A stretch of DNA of 64,000 bases, taken from Synergistaceae bacterium. GTDB lineage: Bacteria > Synergistota > Synergistia > Synergistales > Aminobacteriaceae. Position numbers and translations under genes: made by a program. Position 1 is the first letter of the stretch. Each line of letters opens with the position of its first letter. The stretch spans positions 52,475 through 116,474 of the forward strand of contig WRHH01000003.1 of NCBI GenBank assembly GCA_009783355.1, given 5' to 3'. Under the pieces are notes generated by a model that made no database searches, was not told where the DNA came from, and saw only the letters and a list, made by a program, of their open reading frames with translations. Shown in pieces: positions 27,591-36,165 of the stretch.

Positions 27591-29045
27591 TTGCTATTTA
27601 ACTCATATATATTTATTTTATTCTTCTTGCCCCTGGCTTTCTTAGGATATTTCTCATTGAATAAGATATCGCGCGAATGGGGGAAAATTTGGTTATTAGG
27701 AATGTCATTATGGTTTTATGCGTTTTTCAACGTATACTATCTTCCGATAATCATTTTCAGCATCTGCTTCAATTATTCAGCGAATAAGCTAATAATATCG
27801 GCGTCAAAAAATGCAAATAAGAGTATTTGGCTGATAATTGCGTTAACGGTCAATATTGGCATTTTGTTTTACTATAAATATTATGATTTCTTCATTGAGA
27901 ATATAAATAGTGTGCTTAAGACAAGTTTTGTTACGCATCACTTGATTCTGCCGCTAGGTATCAGCTTTTTTACCTTTCAACAGTTGTCTTATATAATTGA
28001 CAGCTATAGAGGAGAAGTCCCGGATTACAATTTCTTGGATTATGCGTTGTTTGTAACATATTTTCCCCAATTAATAGCGGGACCTATAGTTACTCATAAT
28101 GAAATAGTGCCCCAATTTGCTGATGCATCTAAAAAACGAGTAAATTATGAAAACCTATCCATAGGCATAATGACTTTTTCATTTGGATTGGCAAAAAAAG
28201 TATTACTTGCAGATACTTTTGGTAATGCCGTTAATTGGGGGTATGGTAATATATTGGCGTTGAATTCAACTGATGCGTTATTGATAATGCTTTTCTATAC
28301 ATTCCAGTTATATTTCGATTTTAGCGGATATTGCGATATGGCCACAGGTATCGGGTTAATGTTTAATATATCATTACCAATGAACTTTAATTCACCGTAC
28401 CGTGCATTAACTATAATTGATTTTTGGAAAAGGTGGCATATGACACTAACAAGGTTTTTTACGCGATATGTATATATACCTTTGGGAGGGAGCCGTAGGG
28501 GGAGCGCCCTCACTTACATAAATATATTCATTGTGTTTATAGTAAGCGGATTATGGCATGGGGCAAATTGGACTTTTATTTTATGGGGAACAATCCATGG
28601 TGTTTTTTCATTGATAACCAGAACTTTTCAGAAGACATTCAACAACCTTCATCCGGCGCTAAACTGGCTGATAACATTCGTGTTTGTAAACATGACATGG
28701 ATTTATTTCCGCGCGGATTCAATCGAACAAGCTAATCAAATAATAAAAAGTATTTTCTATTTTAATTTTGATAGTATAAACGATTCAATAATTGAATCTT
28801 TCCGTTTACCTGAGTTCAGAGCTATAAACAAGTTATTTAATGTTGAAGTTTTATGGGGCCCAATGATATACATGCTATTTTTTGTTTTATTTTCTTTATG
28901 GGCGGTCTCATTTACAAAAAACACGTACGAGAGGGCTGCGAAATTTAGCCCGACAATAATAAGCTCGTGTGTATCGACTATTCTGATTGTATGGTGCGTA
29001 TTATCGTTTTCAGAAGTAAGTACGTTCTTGTATTTCAATTTTTAA
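27591..29045 (+). CDS. MBOAT-family membrane O-acyltransferase
   Basis: A 484-residue polytopic protein of the AlgI/DltB type. It starts LLFNSYIFILFFLPLAF, the usual MBOAT beginning, and contains TFQQLSYIIDSYRG, FDFSGYCDMATGIG, RYVYIPLGGSRRG and the invariant His323 in GLWHGANW. Such proteins pass acyl groups across the membrane to surface glycans. I place the start at TTG 27591, which has GGAG 9 bases upstream; ATG 27576 and TTG 27552 are longer options without such a site. It is followed closely by an SGNH-like partner. The pair is clearly richer in A and T than its neighbours and looks acquired. Confidence 0.88.
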   Translation: MLFNSYIFILFFLPLAFLGYFSLNKISREWGKIWLLGMSLWFYAFFNVYYLPIIIFSICFNYSANKLIISASKNANKSIWLIIALTVNIGILFYYKYYDFFIENINSVLKTSFVTHHLILPLGISFFTFQQLSYIIDSYRGEVPDYNFLDYALFVTYFPQLIAGPIVTHNEIVPQFADASKKRVNYENLSIGIMTFSFGLAKKVLLADTFGNAVNWGYGNILALNSTDALLIMLFYTFQLYFDFSGYCDMATGIGLMFNISLPMNFNSPYRALTIIDFWKRWHMTLTRFFTRYVYIPLGGSRRGSALTYINIFIVFIVSGLWHGANWTFILWGTIHGVFSLITRTFQKTFNNLHPALNWLITFVFVNMTWIYFRADSIEQANQIIKSIFYFNFDSINDSIIESFRLPEFRAINKLFNVEVLWGPMIYMLFFVLFSLWAVSFTKNTYERAAKFSPTIISSCVSTILIVWCVLSFSEVSTFLYFNF

Positions 29046-29060
29046 AGAGGGGGTGAAATA

Positions 29061-30536
29061 TTGGAAAAGCACAAGAAATGGTGCCTCTATACTTTGTCGG
29101 TAATTGCAACGATTCTAATTACAATTGCAAGCGCAACGGCAATTATTGATCCGTTTTTTCATTTCCACGGACCGCTAAAAAATATACCTTATAGTTTGAA
29201 TCAACAATCATATATAAATCCTGGCATAGTCAGCCACTTCGAATATGATAGTCTGATTACAGGTTCTTCTATGACCGAGAATTTTAAAACGAGCTATTTC
29301 AAGAAAGTATTGGGAAGTAACGCTATAAAAGTTCCTTACTCTGGAGCCTCAGTAAAGAATATGAACATTATTTTGGAAAGAGCATTAAAAAGTAATCCAA
29401 ACCTTAAAACAGTTTATCTGGGATTAGATCTGCCTATGCTAATCGACGATCCTGACAAAACAAGATACCCATTACCATATTATCTGTACGATTCAAGCTT
29501 GTTTAGTAAAGTCCAATATCTACTAAACAAAGATGTATTTTTTCAGATTGGCTATAATATTTTAAATGCTTTAAAAGGTGTTTCTTCAGATTTATTTGAT
29601 GATTATTCATATTGGAATAATTCATATACCTTTAGTCAATTTACTGTGATGAGCTCTTACTTAAATGAAAAAAAAGCTGACAGGCAACAATTAACGTTAG
29701 ACAGCGCTATAAGGCTGACTCATGATAATCTGTATACTAATCTGCTACCTTTGATAGAATCATATCCAAATACTGATTTTATAATATTTTACCCCCCATA
29801 TAGCATTCTTTATTGGCATTTAAGTCATATGGAAAATGAATTGAGTGTTTTGGAATATTCAACAAAAGTATTACTTCCCTATAATAATGTCAGGTTGTTT
29901 TTATTCCAAAATGTGTCAGATATAGTAACAAATCTGTATAATTATAAAGACTACACCCACTATTGTGCAGATATAAATAATTTAATGGTAGACTGTTTCA
30001 AAAATGGGACTCATAAATTAACGGCTGAGAATTATGAAGCTGAATTAGTAAAAATGAAAGATTTAGTAAGAAATTTTGATTATGGAATATTGTTCGGAGA
30101 GAGCAATCCTTTCATAGGTGAAAATGATTTTATTAAATATTTGGCAAAATTGAGTGATGCTCGCTATATTACTTTTATTGTGACACGGTCAGATTCACCA
30201 GTTTCTATTGATGATGTTTTAAAAAAACAATATGCATATTCAGGGTTTGATAATTGCAGTAGTTTTGGATATGTTGCTGTCTTAAATGGAAACAGTGTTA
30301 TCATCAAAGAATCTCATGACGAGGCAATTTCATTCAATAATAAAGTTTATGAGCTATCTGTAAATATGGTATCTGAAAAACGCAAAGATAAAAACTACAT
30401 GGAGGTAACTATTAATGATGTAAAATATACGACAAATCAAGATGGAGTCAATATTGTTGTATATGATACGGAACTTCAACGCGTCATGGATAATATAGCC
30501 TTAAATATTAGTGATAATACTATCAACAGACGATAG
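29061..30536 (+). CDS. SGNH/DltD-like acyltransferase partner with ILEI-like C-terminal domain
   Basis: A 491-residue membrane-anchored protein. One N-terminal helix (TLSVIATILITIASATAII), then DPFFHFHGP and the nucleophile-like ITGSSMTENF (Ser69 or Ser70), an arrangement common in proteins coded beside MBOAT genes; these complete O-acylation of exported glycans. Residues about 350-485 differ: YITFIVTRSDSP, then VAVLNGNSVIIKES, then VTINDVKYT and GVNIVVYDTELQRVMDN, which recall the interleukin-like EMT inducer (ILEI) domain of some bacterial surface proteins. That second call is tentative. TTG start with AGGGGG about 7 bases upstream, 15 bases after the MBOAT gene. AT-rich like its partner. 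Confidence 0.72.
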   Translation: MEKHKKWCLYTLSVIATILITIASATAIIDPFFHFHGPLKNIPYSLNQQSYINPGIVSHFEYDSLITGSSMTENFKTSYFKKVLGSNAIKVPYSGASVKNMNIILERALKSNPNLKTVYLGLDLPMLIDDPDKTRYPLPYYLYDSSLFSKVQYLLNKDVFFQIGYNILNALKGVSSDLFDDYSYWNNSYTFSQFTVMSSYLNEKKADRQQLTLDSAIRLTHDNLYTNLLPLIESYPNTDFIIFYPPYSILYWHLSHMENELSVLEYSTKVLLPYNNVRLFLFQNVSDIVTNLYNYKDYTHYCADINNLMVDCFKNGTHKLTAENYEAELVKMKDLVRNFDYGILFGESNPFIGENDFIKYLAKLSDARYITFIVTRSDSPVSIDDVLKKQYAYSGFDNCSSFGYVAVLNGNSVIIKESHDEAISFNNKVYELSVNMVSEKRKDKNYMEVTINDVKYTTNQDGVNIVVYDTELQRVMDNIALNISDNTINRR

Positions 30537-30614
30537 GGGGTCGATAAAAAAGTCGCCCGACCGACTTACTATGAATCATTAATCGTAGATTATTTTGTTC
30601 TGAGGGGGTTAAGT

Positions 30615-31832
30615 ATGAAAATTACCAGCATAGATGTAATGCAGCTGAAGAGCGGAAACGCGGGTTCCTCGCGCGGAGCGTGGTCGCCGGTTATTTGCAG
30701 GGTGAATACTGACGAGGGCCTCTGCGGCTACGGAGAAGCCGGTCTTGCCTACGGAAAAGGCTGGCGCGCAGGATTCGGCATGATTCAGGATTTTGCAGAA
30801 GCAATAATCGGCATGGACGCCATGAAAAGCGAGCTAATTTGGGAGACCATTTTCCGGAAAACTTTTTGGGGCATGGGCGGCGGGACAGTCGTCAACGCCG
30901 CTGTCAGCGCCATTGACATTGCCCTCTGGGATATTAAAGGAAAGGCGTTGAATGTCCCGGTTTACCAGCTACTGGGCGGCAAAACCAACGAAGTACTTAG
31001 AACTTATGCCAGCCAGCTTCAATTCAACTGGGGAGAAAAAATAGACAAGCAGACGCTTGTAACTCCGGACGAATATGCGGACGTGACGAAGCGAGTCATA
31101 GCAGAAGGGTATAACGCCGTTAAGGTCGATCCCATCATTTTCAGCGACCGCCACGACGGGAAAGGCCCTTGGAAGATAACCGGCCCACTTGAAAAGAAAG
31201 TCATTCGTACCGTGTATGACAGAGTCCTCGCGATGCGGGAAGCGGGCGGGGATGATTTGGACATCATCGTCGAGATGCACTCCAACACGGACACGACGGC
31301 CGCTATTCAAATAGGCCAAGCGCTTGAGGAATTGCGCATATTTTATTATGAAGAACCATGTCACCCGCTTAATGTGGAGAATATGGTCGAAATCAAAAAT
31401 AAAGTCAATATTCCAATCGCTTCCGGGGAACGACTATACACCCGTTACGGCTACAGGGAATTTCTGGAAAAAAGGGTACTGCACGTTGTTCAACCTGACC
31501 TTTGTCTATGCGGCGGCATAACGGAAGCGAAAAAAATATGCGATATGGCAAATACTTATGATTGTCAGGTACAAATTCATGTGTGCGGCAGCCCGATTTC
31601 CAAAGCCGCCGCGCTACAAATTGAAGCCGTCCTGCCTAATTTTTTGATACACGAACATCATCAGAGAGCGCTCAATCCGGTAAGCAGAGCTTCATGTCTA
31701 TATGATTACCAGCCTATAAACGGATTCTACGAAATTCCGAGTCTTCCCGGCATAGGACAGGAACCGACCCCGGAAACGCTGGCGCAGTGCGAGATTATTA
31801 CAATTAGCAATGCAAGGCCATATATGTCTTAA
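30615..31832 (+). CDS. Enolase-superfamily sugar-acid dehydratase-like enzyme (galactonate dehydratase group)
   Basis: A 405-residue TIM-barrel enzyme with a capping N-terminal domain. The barrel shows the residues expected for the mandelate racemase/galactonate dehydratase subgroup: VEMHSN (metal ligand Glu plus acid His), FYYEEPC, IASGERLY, VVQPDLCLCGGITEAKK and QIHVCGSP (second His). Family members abstract the proton next to a carboxylate and usually expel water to give a 2-keto acid. Two features are odd: the first metal ligand is Glu where galactonate dehydratase has Asp, and it lies among CoA-thioester genes. GAGGGGG precedes the ATG. The true substrate is unknown, and racemase activity is also possible. 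Confidence 0.82.
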   Translation: MKITSIDVMQLKSGNAGSSRGAWSPVICRVNTDEGLCGYGEAGLAYGKGWRAGFGMIQDFAEAIIGMDAMKSELIWETIFRKTFWGMGGGTVVNAAVSAIDIALWDIKGKALNVPVYQLLGGKTNEVLRTYASQLQFNWGEKIDKQTLVTPDEYADVTKRVIAEGYNAVKVDPIIFSDRHDGKGPWKITGPLEKKVIRTVYDRVLAMREAGGDDLDIIVEMHSNTDTTAAIQIGQALEELRIFYYEEPCHPLNVENMVEIKNKVNIPIASGERLYTRYGYREFLEKRVLHVVQPDLCLCGGITEAKKICDMANTYDCQVQIHVCGSPISKAAALQIEAVLPNFLIHEHHQRALNPVSRASCLYDYQPINGFYEIPSLPGIGQEPTPETLAQCEIITISNARPYMS

Positions 31833-31859
31833 TAATAAAGAAACAGGAAGGTGATTTTA

Positions 31860-32729
31860 GTGAAAGTGGAAGATATCAAGAAGGTTTGCGTGGTTGGAGC
31901 TGGTCAGATGGGACGGCAAATCGCTCTGAACTGCGCTCTTTACGGCTATGAAACGGTGTTGTACAAATGCACTTCCAAAGATTATTCCCAGATTGAAACA
32001 TGGGTCAGCGAGTACCTGCAAGGTCGCGTGGCGAAAGAGAAGCTCACCGCAGAGCAGGCGGCGGCAGCGAAGGGAAAACTCTTTTTCGCGATGACGCTCT
32101 CCGAGGCGACAGATGGTGTGCAATTAGTAATTGAGGCTAATTTGGAAGACAAAGAGGTTAAGGAGCAATTCTATAAGGATGTGAACGCCTGTGTAGGCGA
32201 GGATGTTATTCTGGCGTCAAACTCCAGTTACATTGGCTCCTCTTTATTTATGAATTGCGTCGATAATCCCGCCCGTTTAGCAAACATGCATTATTTCAAC
32301 CCCGCTCTCGCGATGAAATTAGTGGAGGTTATTAAGGGCGAGCATACAGCTGAAGAGACTATAACGCTGCTCATGGACTTTGCGAAGCGTACCGGCAAAA
32401 CCCCAATACGCGTAAACAAGGAAATTGACGGCTTTGTGGTCAATCGTATTCTGCGCGCCATTCGCGATGAGGCTTTTTACCTAATCGAACAGGGCGTTTG
32501 CTCTCCCCAGGATTTGGATACGGGCGTGGAGCTGGGTTTGAACCATCCCATGGGTCCGTTCCGACTTCTTGACCTTACGGGCGTCGACTTGAACTATATG
32601 TCCGGTAAGCGCAGACTTGAAGAGACAGGGGTAAAACCAAACGGATTTGATATAGTCAAGGAAATGTACGAGAAAAAGGAATGGGGACGTAAGACAGGCA
32701 AAGGCTTCTACGAGTACGAAAAAAAATAA
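31860..32729 (+). CDS. 3-hydroxyacyl-CoA dehydrogenase
   Basis: A 289-residue NAD-dependent enzyme oxidising 3-hydroxyacyl-CoA to 3-ketoacyl-CoA. The Rossmann motif is VVGAGQMGRQIA. ASNSSYIGSS, the catalytic MHYFNPALAMKLVEVI segment and the C-terminal GPFRLLDLTGVDLNY region follow. Length suits the single-function Hbd/PaaH type. I use GTG 31860 because GGAAGGTG lies just upstream; GTG 31851 would place the ribosome site inside the gene. It opens a block of dehydrogenase, hydratase and thiolase that can complete one round of beta-oxidation. Confidence 0.93.
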   Translation: MKVEDIKKVCVVGAGQMGRQIALNCALYGYETVLYKCTSKDYSQIETWVSEYLQGRVAKEKLTAEQAAAAKGKLFFAMTLSEATDGVQLVIEANLEDKEVKEQFYKDVNACVGEDVILASNSSYIGSSLFMNCVDNPARLANMHYFNPALAMKLVEVIKGEHTAEETITLLMDFAKRTGKTPIRVNKEIDGFVVNRILRAIRDEAFYLIEQGVCSPQDLDTGVELGLNHPMGPFRLLDLTGVDLNYMSGKRRLEETGVKPNGFDIVKEMYEKKEWGRKTGKGFYEYEKK

Positions 32730-32752
32730 TCGACGGGAGGTAATAAAGGCCA

Positions 32753-33526
32753 ATGGGAGAATTTATCTTTACGGAGAAAAAAGGCTTTGTTGGGACAATT
32801 ACGGTCAACCGACCAGAGGTTCGGAACGCGCTGAATAAAGAAGCATGGCAGGAACTGCACGAAGCTTTTATAGCACTGGACAAAGACGACGAAATTAGAG
32901 TAATAATTCTGACCGGAGCGGGCGACAAAGCTTTTATTGCAGGAGCGGATCTCAACGCCCTGAAAACGCGCAGTTCAGTGGAAACCTTTAACGGCGTAAA
33001 CCAGCATATCGTCACCGCCATAGAGTCGGTGAGCAAGCCCACTATCGCTATGATAAACGGTTTTTGCCTCGGCGGAGGGCTGGAAGTTGCCATGGCGTGC
33101 GATATACGTATTGCATCAGAAGAAGCGAAGTTCGGACAGACGGAACTCAACGTCGGCATCTTGCCAGGCTGCGGGGGGACTCAGCGACTTGCCAGACTTG
33201 TTGGCGTAGGCAAAGCAAAAGAATTGGTTTTCACGGGAAAAATAATTTTTGCTGAGGAAGCGGAGAAAATCGGATTAGTCAATTGCGTCGCTCCTATAAG
33301 CGATTTGGAGGCAAAAACTCTTGAAATAGCGCGCGCGATAGCCGCCAAAAGCCCGATTATCATGAAAATCGCAAAGTTAGTCATTAATAGAGGAATTGAG
33401 AGCGATCTATTGAGCGGGCTGCAAGCCGAATTACTGGCACAGAGCCTCGCTTTCAGCACAGAAGACCACTTGGAGGGCATCAACGCTTTTCTCGAAAAAA
33501 GGGAGCCCAAGTTCAAGGGCAAGTGA
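32753..33526 (+). CDS. Enoyl-CoA hydratase (crotonase family)
   Basis: A 257-residue crotonase-fold protein. Oxyanion-hole region IAGADLNAL and LGGGLEVAMACD are present, and both catalytic glutamates of true hydratases are kept, in GGGLEVAM and in TELNVGILPGCGGTQRL. It should add water to 2-enoyl-CoA to give 3-hydroxyacyl-CoA, the substrate of the dehydrogenase coded just upstream. GGGAGG is placed well before the ATG. The gene is followed by a 7-base repeat array and then the thiolase gene. Confidence 0.94.
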   Translation: MGEFIFTEKKGFVGTITVNRPEVRNALNKEAWQELHEAFIALDKDDEIRVIILTGAGDKAFIAGADLNALKTRSSVETFNGVNQHIVTAIESVSKPTIAMINGFCLGGGLEVAMACDIRIASEEAKFGQTELNVGILPGCGGTQRLARLVGVGKAKELVFTGKIIFAEEAEKIGLVNCVAPISDLEAKTLEIARAIAAKSPIIMKIAKLVINRGIESDLLSGLQAELLAQSLAFSTEDHLEGINAFLEKREPKFKGK

Positions 33527-33553
33527 AAAGACAGGGAAAAGCAGAGAAAAGCA

Positions 33554-33570
33554 GGGATTAGGGATTAGGA
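33554..33570. repeat. 7-base tandem repeat after the enoyl-CoA hydratase gene
   Basis: Two copies of GGGATTA plus GGA, the same unit as at 8976-9006, 28 bases after the stop. It is followed by AAAGGCAAAAGAGAAAGACAG, by ACTTCGAGTTGCT and by a weak GGGCAGCATCCTTGCCC hairpin up to about 33646. This fills the 149-base gap before the thiolase gene. Confidence 0.7.
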
Positions 33571-33675
33571 AAGGCAAAAGAGAAAGACAGAGACTTCGAG
33601 TTGCTAAAATATCGGCGTATTGGGCAGCATCCTTGCCCGCAGGCTAATATAAATTGTTGAGAGGAAGGTTATGAG

Positions 33676-34875
33676 ATGAAGGAAGTCGTTATACTATCGG
33701 CAGTGCGTACCGCGATAGGCTCCATAGGGGGAAAACTTAAGGACGTGCAGCCTGAAGAACTGCTCAAGGTTGCAATGCAGGGGGCTTTGGATAAAGCCGG
33801 AACCGACAAAAGCATTATAGACGAAGTTATTGCGGGGCAGACGAAACAGACGACGGACTCGCCGAACATAGCGCGCGTGACGTCGCTCATGCTTAAAATT
33901 CCCGAGAGTGTCCCAGCATATACGATACATCGCCAATGCGCGTCGGGGATGCAGGCCATGCTCTCGGGGATGCAGCAAATTCAATGCGATTATTCGGAAA
34001 CCGTCCTAGTCGGCGGAGTGGAAAGCATGAGCACAGCGCCGTTTTATGTTCGCGGGGCGCGTTTTGGCGTTGGAAGCGGCAATACGGTTTTTGTTGACCC
34101 GAATGTCGAAAGCCAGCCCAAGAGCCAACCTGCCGATATATATGGGAGTTTTTCCATGATTGAGACGGCGGACAATGTCGCCCGTCAGTTCAACGTCAGC
34201 CGCGAGGCGCAGGATGAGTTCGCTCTTAGAAGCCAGCATAAAGCGATTGACGCCATTGATTCAGGACGTTTCAGCGAGGAAATAGTTCCTGTCATGTTGC
34301 CGCAGCGCAAGGGGGACCCCATTCCCTTTGACGTGGACGAATATCCGAAACGCGATACCAACCTTGAAAAGCTCGCGAAACTTAAGACCATCTTCAAGGA
34401 CGGCTTCGTCACTGCAGGTAATGCTTCCGGACGCAACGACGGCGCCTCTGCGCTTGTTCTGATGGAGGCGGGAAAAGCGACATCACTGGGGCTCAAGCCA
34501 TTATGCAAGATAATTGACGCGGCTGCGGTCGGAGTGGACCCCAGAATAATGGGAATCTCTCCCGTCATGGCCACAATGAAACTGATGAAAAAGTTGGAAT
34601 CGCGCGGGCTCTCTCTTTCGGATTTTAAACTTATTGAGATAAATGAAGCTTTCGCCGCTCAAGCAGTGGCTTGCGTTAATGAATTGAAACTCGACCTTGA
34701 ACAGGTAAACGTAAACGGCGGAGCTATAGCCTTAGGGCATCCTCTTGGCTGTTCCGGGGCGCGCATCTCGACCACGCTGCTGCACGAGATGCGCCGCCGC
34801 GGTGTGGAACGGGGACTAGCAGCTATCTGTATCGCCGGCGGGCAGGGCATGGCTATGGCTTTCGAGCTGTGCTAA
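33676..34875 (+). CDS. Acetyl-CoA C-acyltransferase (thiolase)
   Basis: A 399-residue thiolase. Acyl-accepting Cys88 is in [12 protein letters not shown], the active-site His is in [14 protein letters not shown] and the acid-base Cys in CIAGGQGM. It cleaves 3-ketoacyl-CoA to acetyl-CoA and a shortened acyl-CoA, or runs in reverse. Placement after the dehydrogenase and hydratase genes favours the breakdown direction. The ATG has GAGGAAGG upstream. The next gene starts 19 bases after its stop. Confidence 0.94.
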   Translation: MKEVVILSAVRTAIGSIGGKLKDVQPEELLKVAMQGALDKAGTDKSIIDEVIAGQTKQTTDSPNIARVTSLMLKIPESVPAYTIHRQCASGMQAMLSGMQQIQCDYSETVLVGGVESMSTAPFYVRGARFGVGSGNTVFVDPNVESQPKSQPADIYGSFSMIETADNVARQFNVSREAQDEFALRSQHKAIDAIDSGRFSEEIVPVMLPQRKGDPIPFDVDEYPKRDTNLEKLAKLKTIFKDGFVTAGNASGRNDGASALVLMEAGKATSLGLKPLCKIIDAAAVGVDPRIMGISPVMATMKLMKKLESRGLSLSDFKLIEINEAFAAQAVACVNELKLDLEQVNVNGGAIALGHPLGCSGARISTTLLHEMRRRGVERGLAAICIAGGQGMAMAFELC

Positions 34876-34893
34876 TGGATTTGGAGACACGTC

Positions 34894-35889
34894 ATGTATA
34901 AAATATTGCTTACCGAAAAAATCCACAATGTGGGCATCGAGTACTTAAAATTAAAAGCTGACGTCATTGTTGCCAACGACACGAAAATTGACACTCTGCT
35001 TGCCGCTATAAAAGGCGTGGACGCTATAATTATCCGTAGCACAAAAATGTATAACGAGGTCATAGACGCTTCGGACAAATTACGCGTTATCGGACGGCAC
35101 GGAATAGGCTTAGATAATATTGACGTGGAATACGCGACCCGCAAGAAAATTGCCGTCATCAATTCGCCGCGAGCGAACATCATTTCGGTGGCCGAGCACG
35201 TAATAGCGCAAATGATGGCTTTAAGCAAGAAATTGTTTATAGCAGCCAAAGCAATGCGCGAAGGGAAAACATCTATTGAGGGCAAATCTTTGCCAGGGCT
35301 CTGCCAATCGCTCGGCTTGGGAGGCGTCGAATTGACAAATAAAACTCTTGGAGTCGCCGGCTTCGGTAAGATTGGCTCACTGACAGCGCAGAAATGTATG
35401 AAAGCTTTTGATATGCAAGTTTTAGTTTACGACCCGCCCGTATATAATAAATTTGAGCTGCCTGAAGGCGCGCGTTGGGTCGAAACGCTTGACGAGCTGC
35501 TGATGAAATCCGACTATATCACGTTAAATGTGCCGTTGCTGCCATCGACTAGAAATTTGATCGGAGAAACACAATTAAAAATGATGAAAAGCTCGGCTTT
35601 CCTCATTAACAGCGCCAGAGGCGGCATCGTTGACGAAAGCGCGCTCTACCGCGCGCTCAAGGAAAATTGGATAGCGGGAGCTGCACTTGATGTCTTCGAG
35701 CAGGAGCCGCCCCGAAAGGATCTGCCGCTCTTTGAACTTGACAACATTGTTATAACGCCGCATGCAGCCGCCATGACCGAGGAGTCGCTTCAACGCATGG
35801 CGATGGAAGTTTCAGAAGGAGTACTAAAAATGCTGGACGGCGAAATACCGTATAATCTAGTTAATAAAACAGTTGCGAGTTGCGAGTGA
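34894..35889 (+). CDS. D-2-hydroxyacid dehydrogenase (phosphoglycerate dehydrogenase-like)
   Basis: A 331-residue NAD-dependent dehydrogenase. Nucleotide motif GVAGFGKIGS, catalytic Arg in NSARGGIVDE, Glu in DVFEQEPP and His in TPHAAAMTEE are all present. The family reduces 2-oxo acids to D-2-hydroxyacids, which is the stereochemistry used by 2-hydroxyacyl-CoA dehydratases. In this setting it most likely plays the FldH/LdhA role; without the setting it would be called SerA-like, but it lacks an ACT domain. Its last codons and TGA stop lie inside a 7-base repeat (AGTTGCG), so the end of the protein may be altered. Confidence 0.88.
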   Translation: MYKILLTEKIHNVGIEYLKLKADVIVANDTKIDTLLAAIKGVDAIIIRSTKMYNEVIDASDKLRVIGRHGIGLDNIDVEYATRKKIAVINSPRANIISVAEHVIAQMMALSKKLFIAAKAMREGKTSIEGKSLPGLCQSLGLGGVELTNKTLGVAGFGKIGSLTAQKCMKAFDMQVLVYDPPVYNKFELPEGARWVETLDELLMKSDYITLNVPLLPSTRNLIGETQLKMMKSSAFLINSARGGIVDESALYRALKENWIAGAALDVFEQEPPRKDLPLFELDNIVITPHAAAMTEESLQRMAMEVSEGVLKMLDGEIPYNLVNKTVASCE

Positions 35890-35896
35890 CGAGTGG
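35871..35896. repeat. 7-base tandem repeat containing the hydroxyacid dehydrogenase stop codon
   Basis: AGTTGCG AGTTGCG AGTGACG AGTGG, period 7, with the TGA stop at 35887-35889 inside. It is followed by GAAAGACATAGACAGAAGAT, the A-rich box of this repeat class. Confidence 0.8.
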
Positions 35897-35963
35897 AAAG
35901 ACATAGACAGAAGATATGGACAAAAGATAGGGATTTATTGATGTTTGGGCAACGTAGAAGGTT

Positions 35964-36142
35964 TTACGGGTAGGGAGCGATGTCCACATCGCGCCGCGTT
36001 AAAGACTTCGAATTGCTATTTTTAAGCGCGTAGGGGACGCACCCATGGGCGTCCCGCGCTAAAGACATTGAGTTGCCAAAGGTCAGGCGAGCGTAGGGGG
36101 ACGTACCCATAGGCGTCCCGTGTTAAAAACTTCGAATTGCTG
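35964..36142. repeat. Three tandem palindrome units between dehydrogenase and aminotransferase genes
   Basis: Three units of about 60 bases, each a palindrome followed by a TTAAAGACTTCGAATTGC-like box. Palindromes: GGTAGGGAGCGATGTCCACATCGC (about 35969), AGCGCGTAGGGGACGC to GCGTCCCGCGCT (36025-36060), and GTAGGGGGACGTACCCATAGGCGTCCC (about 36093-36119). Box copies differ at a few bases. The 276-base gap holds no gene; a transcript through it would carry three hairpins before the aminotransferase. Confidence 0.75.
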
Positions 36143-36165
36143 AATATAAGGGAGGTTTTGTAATT

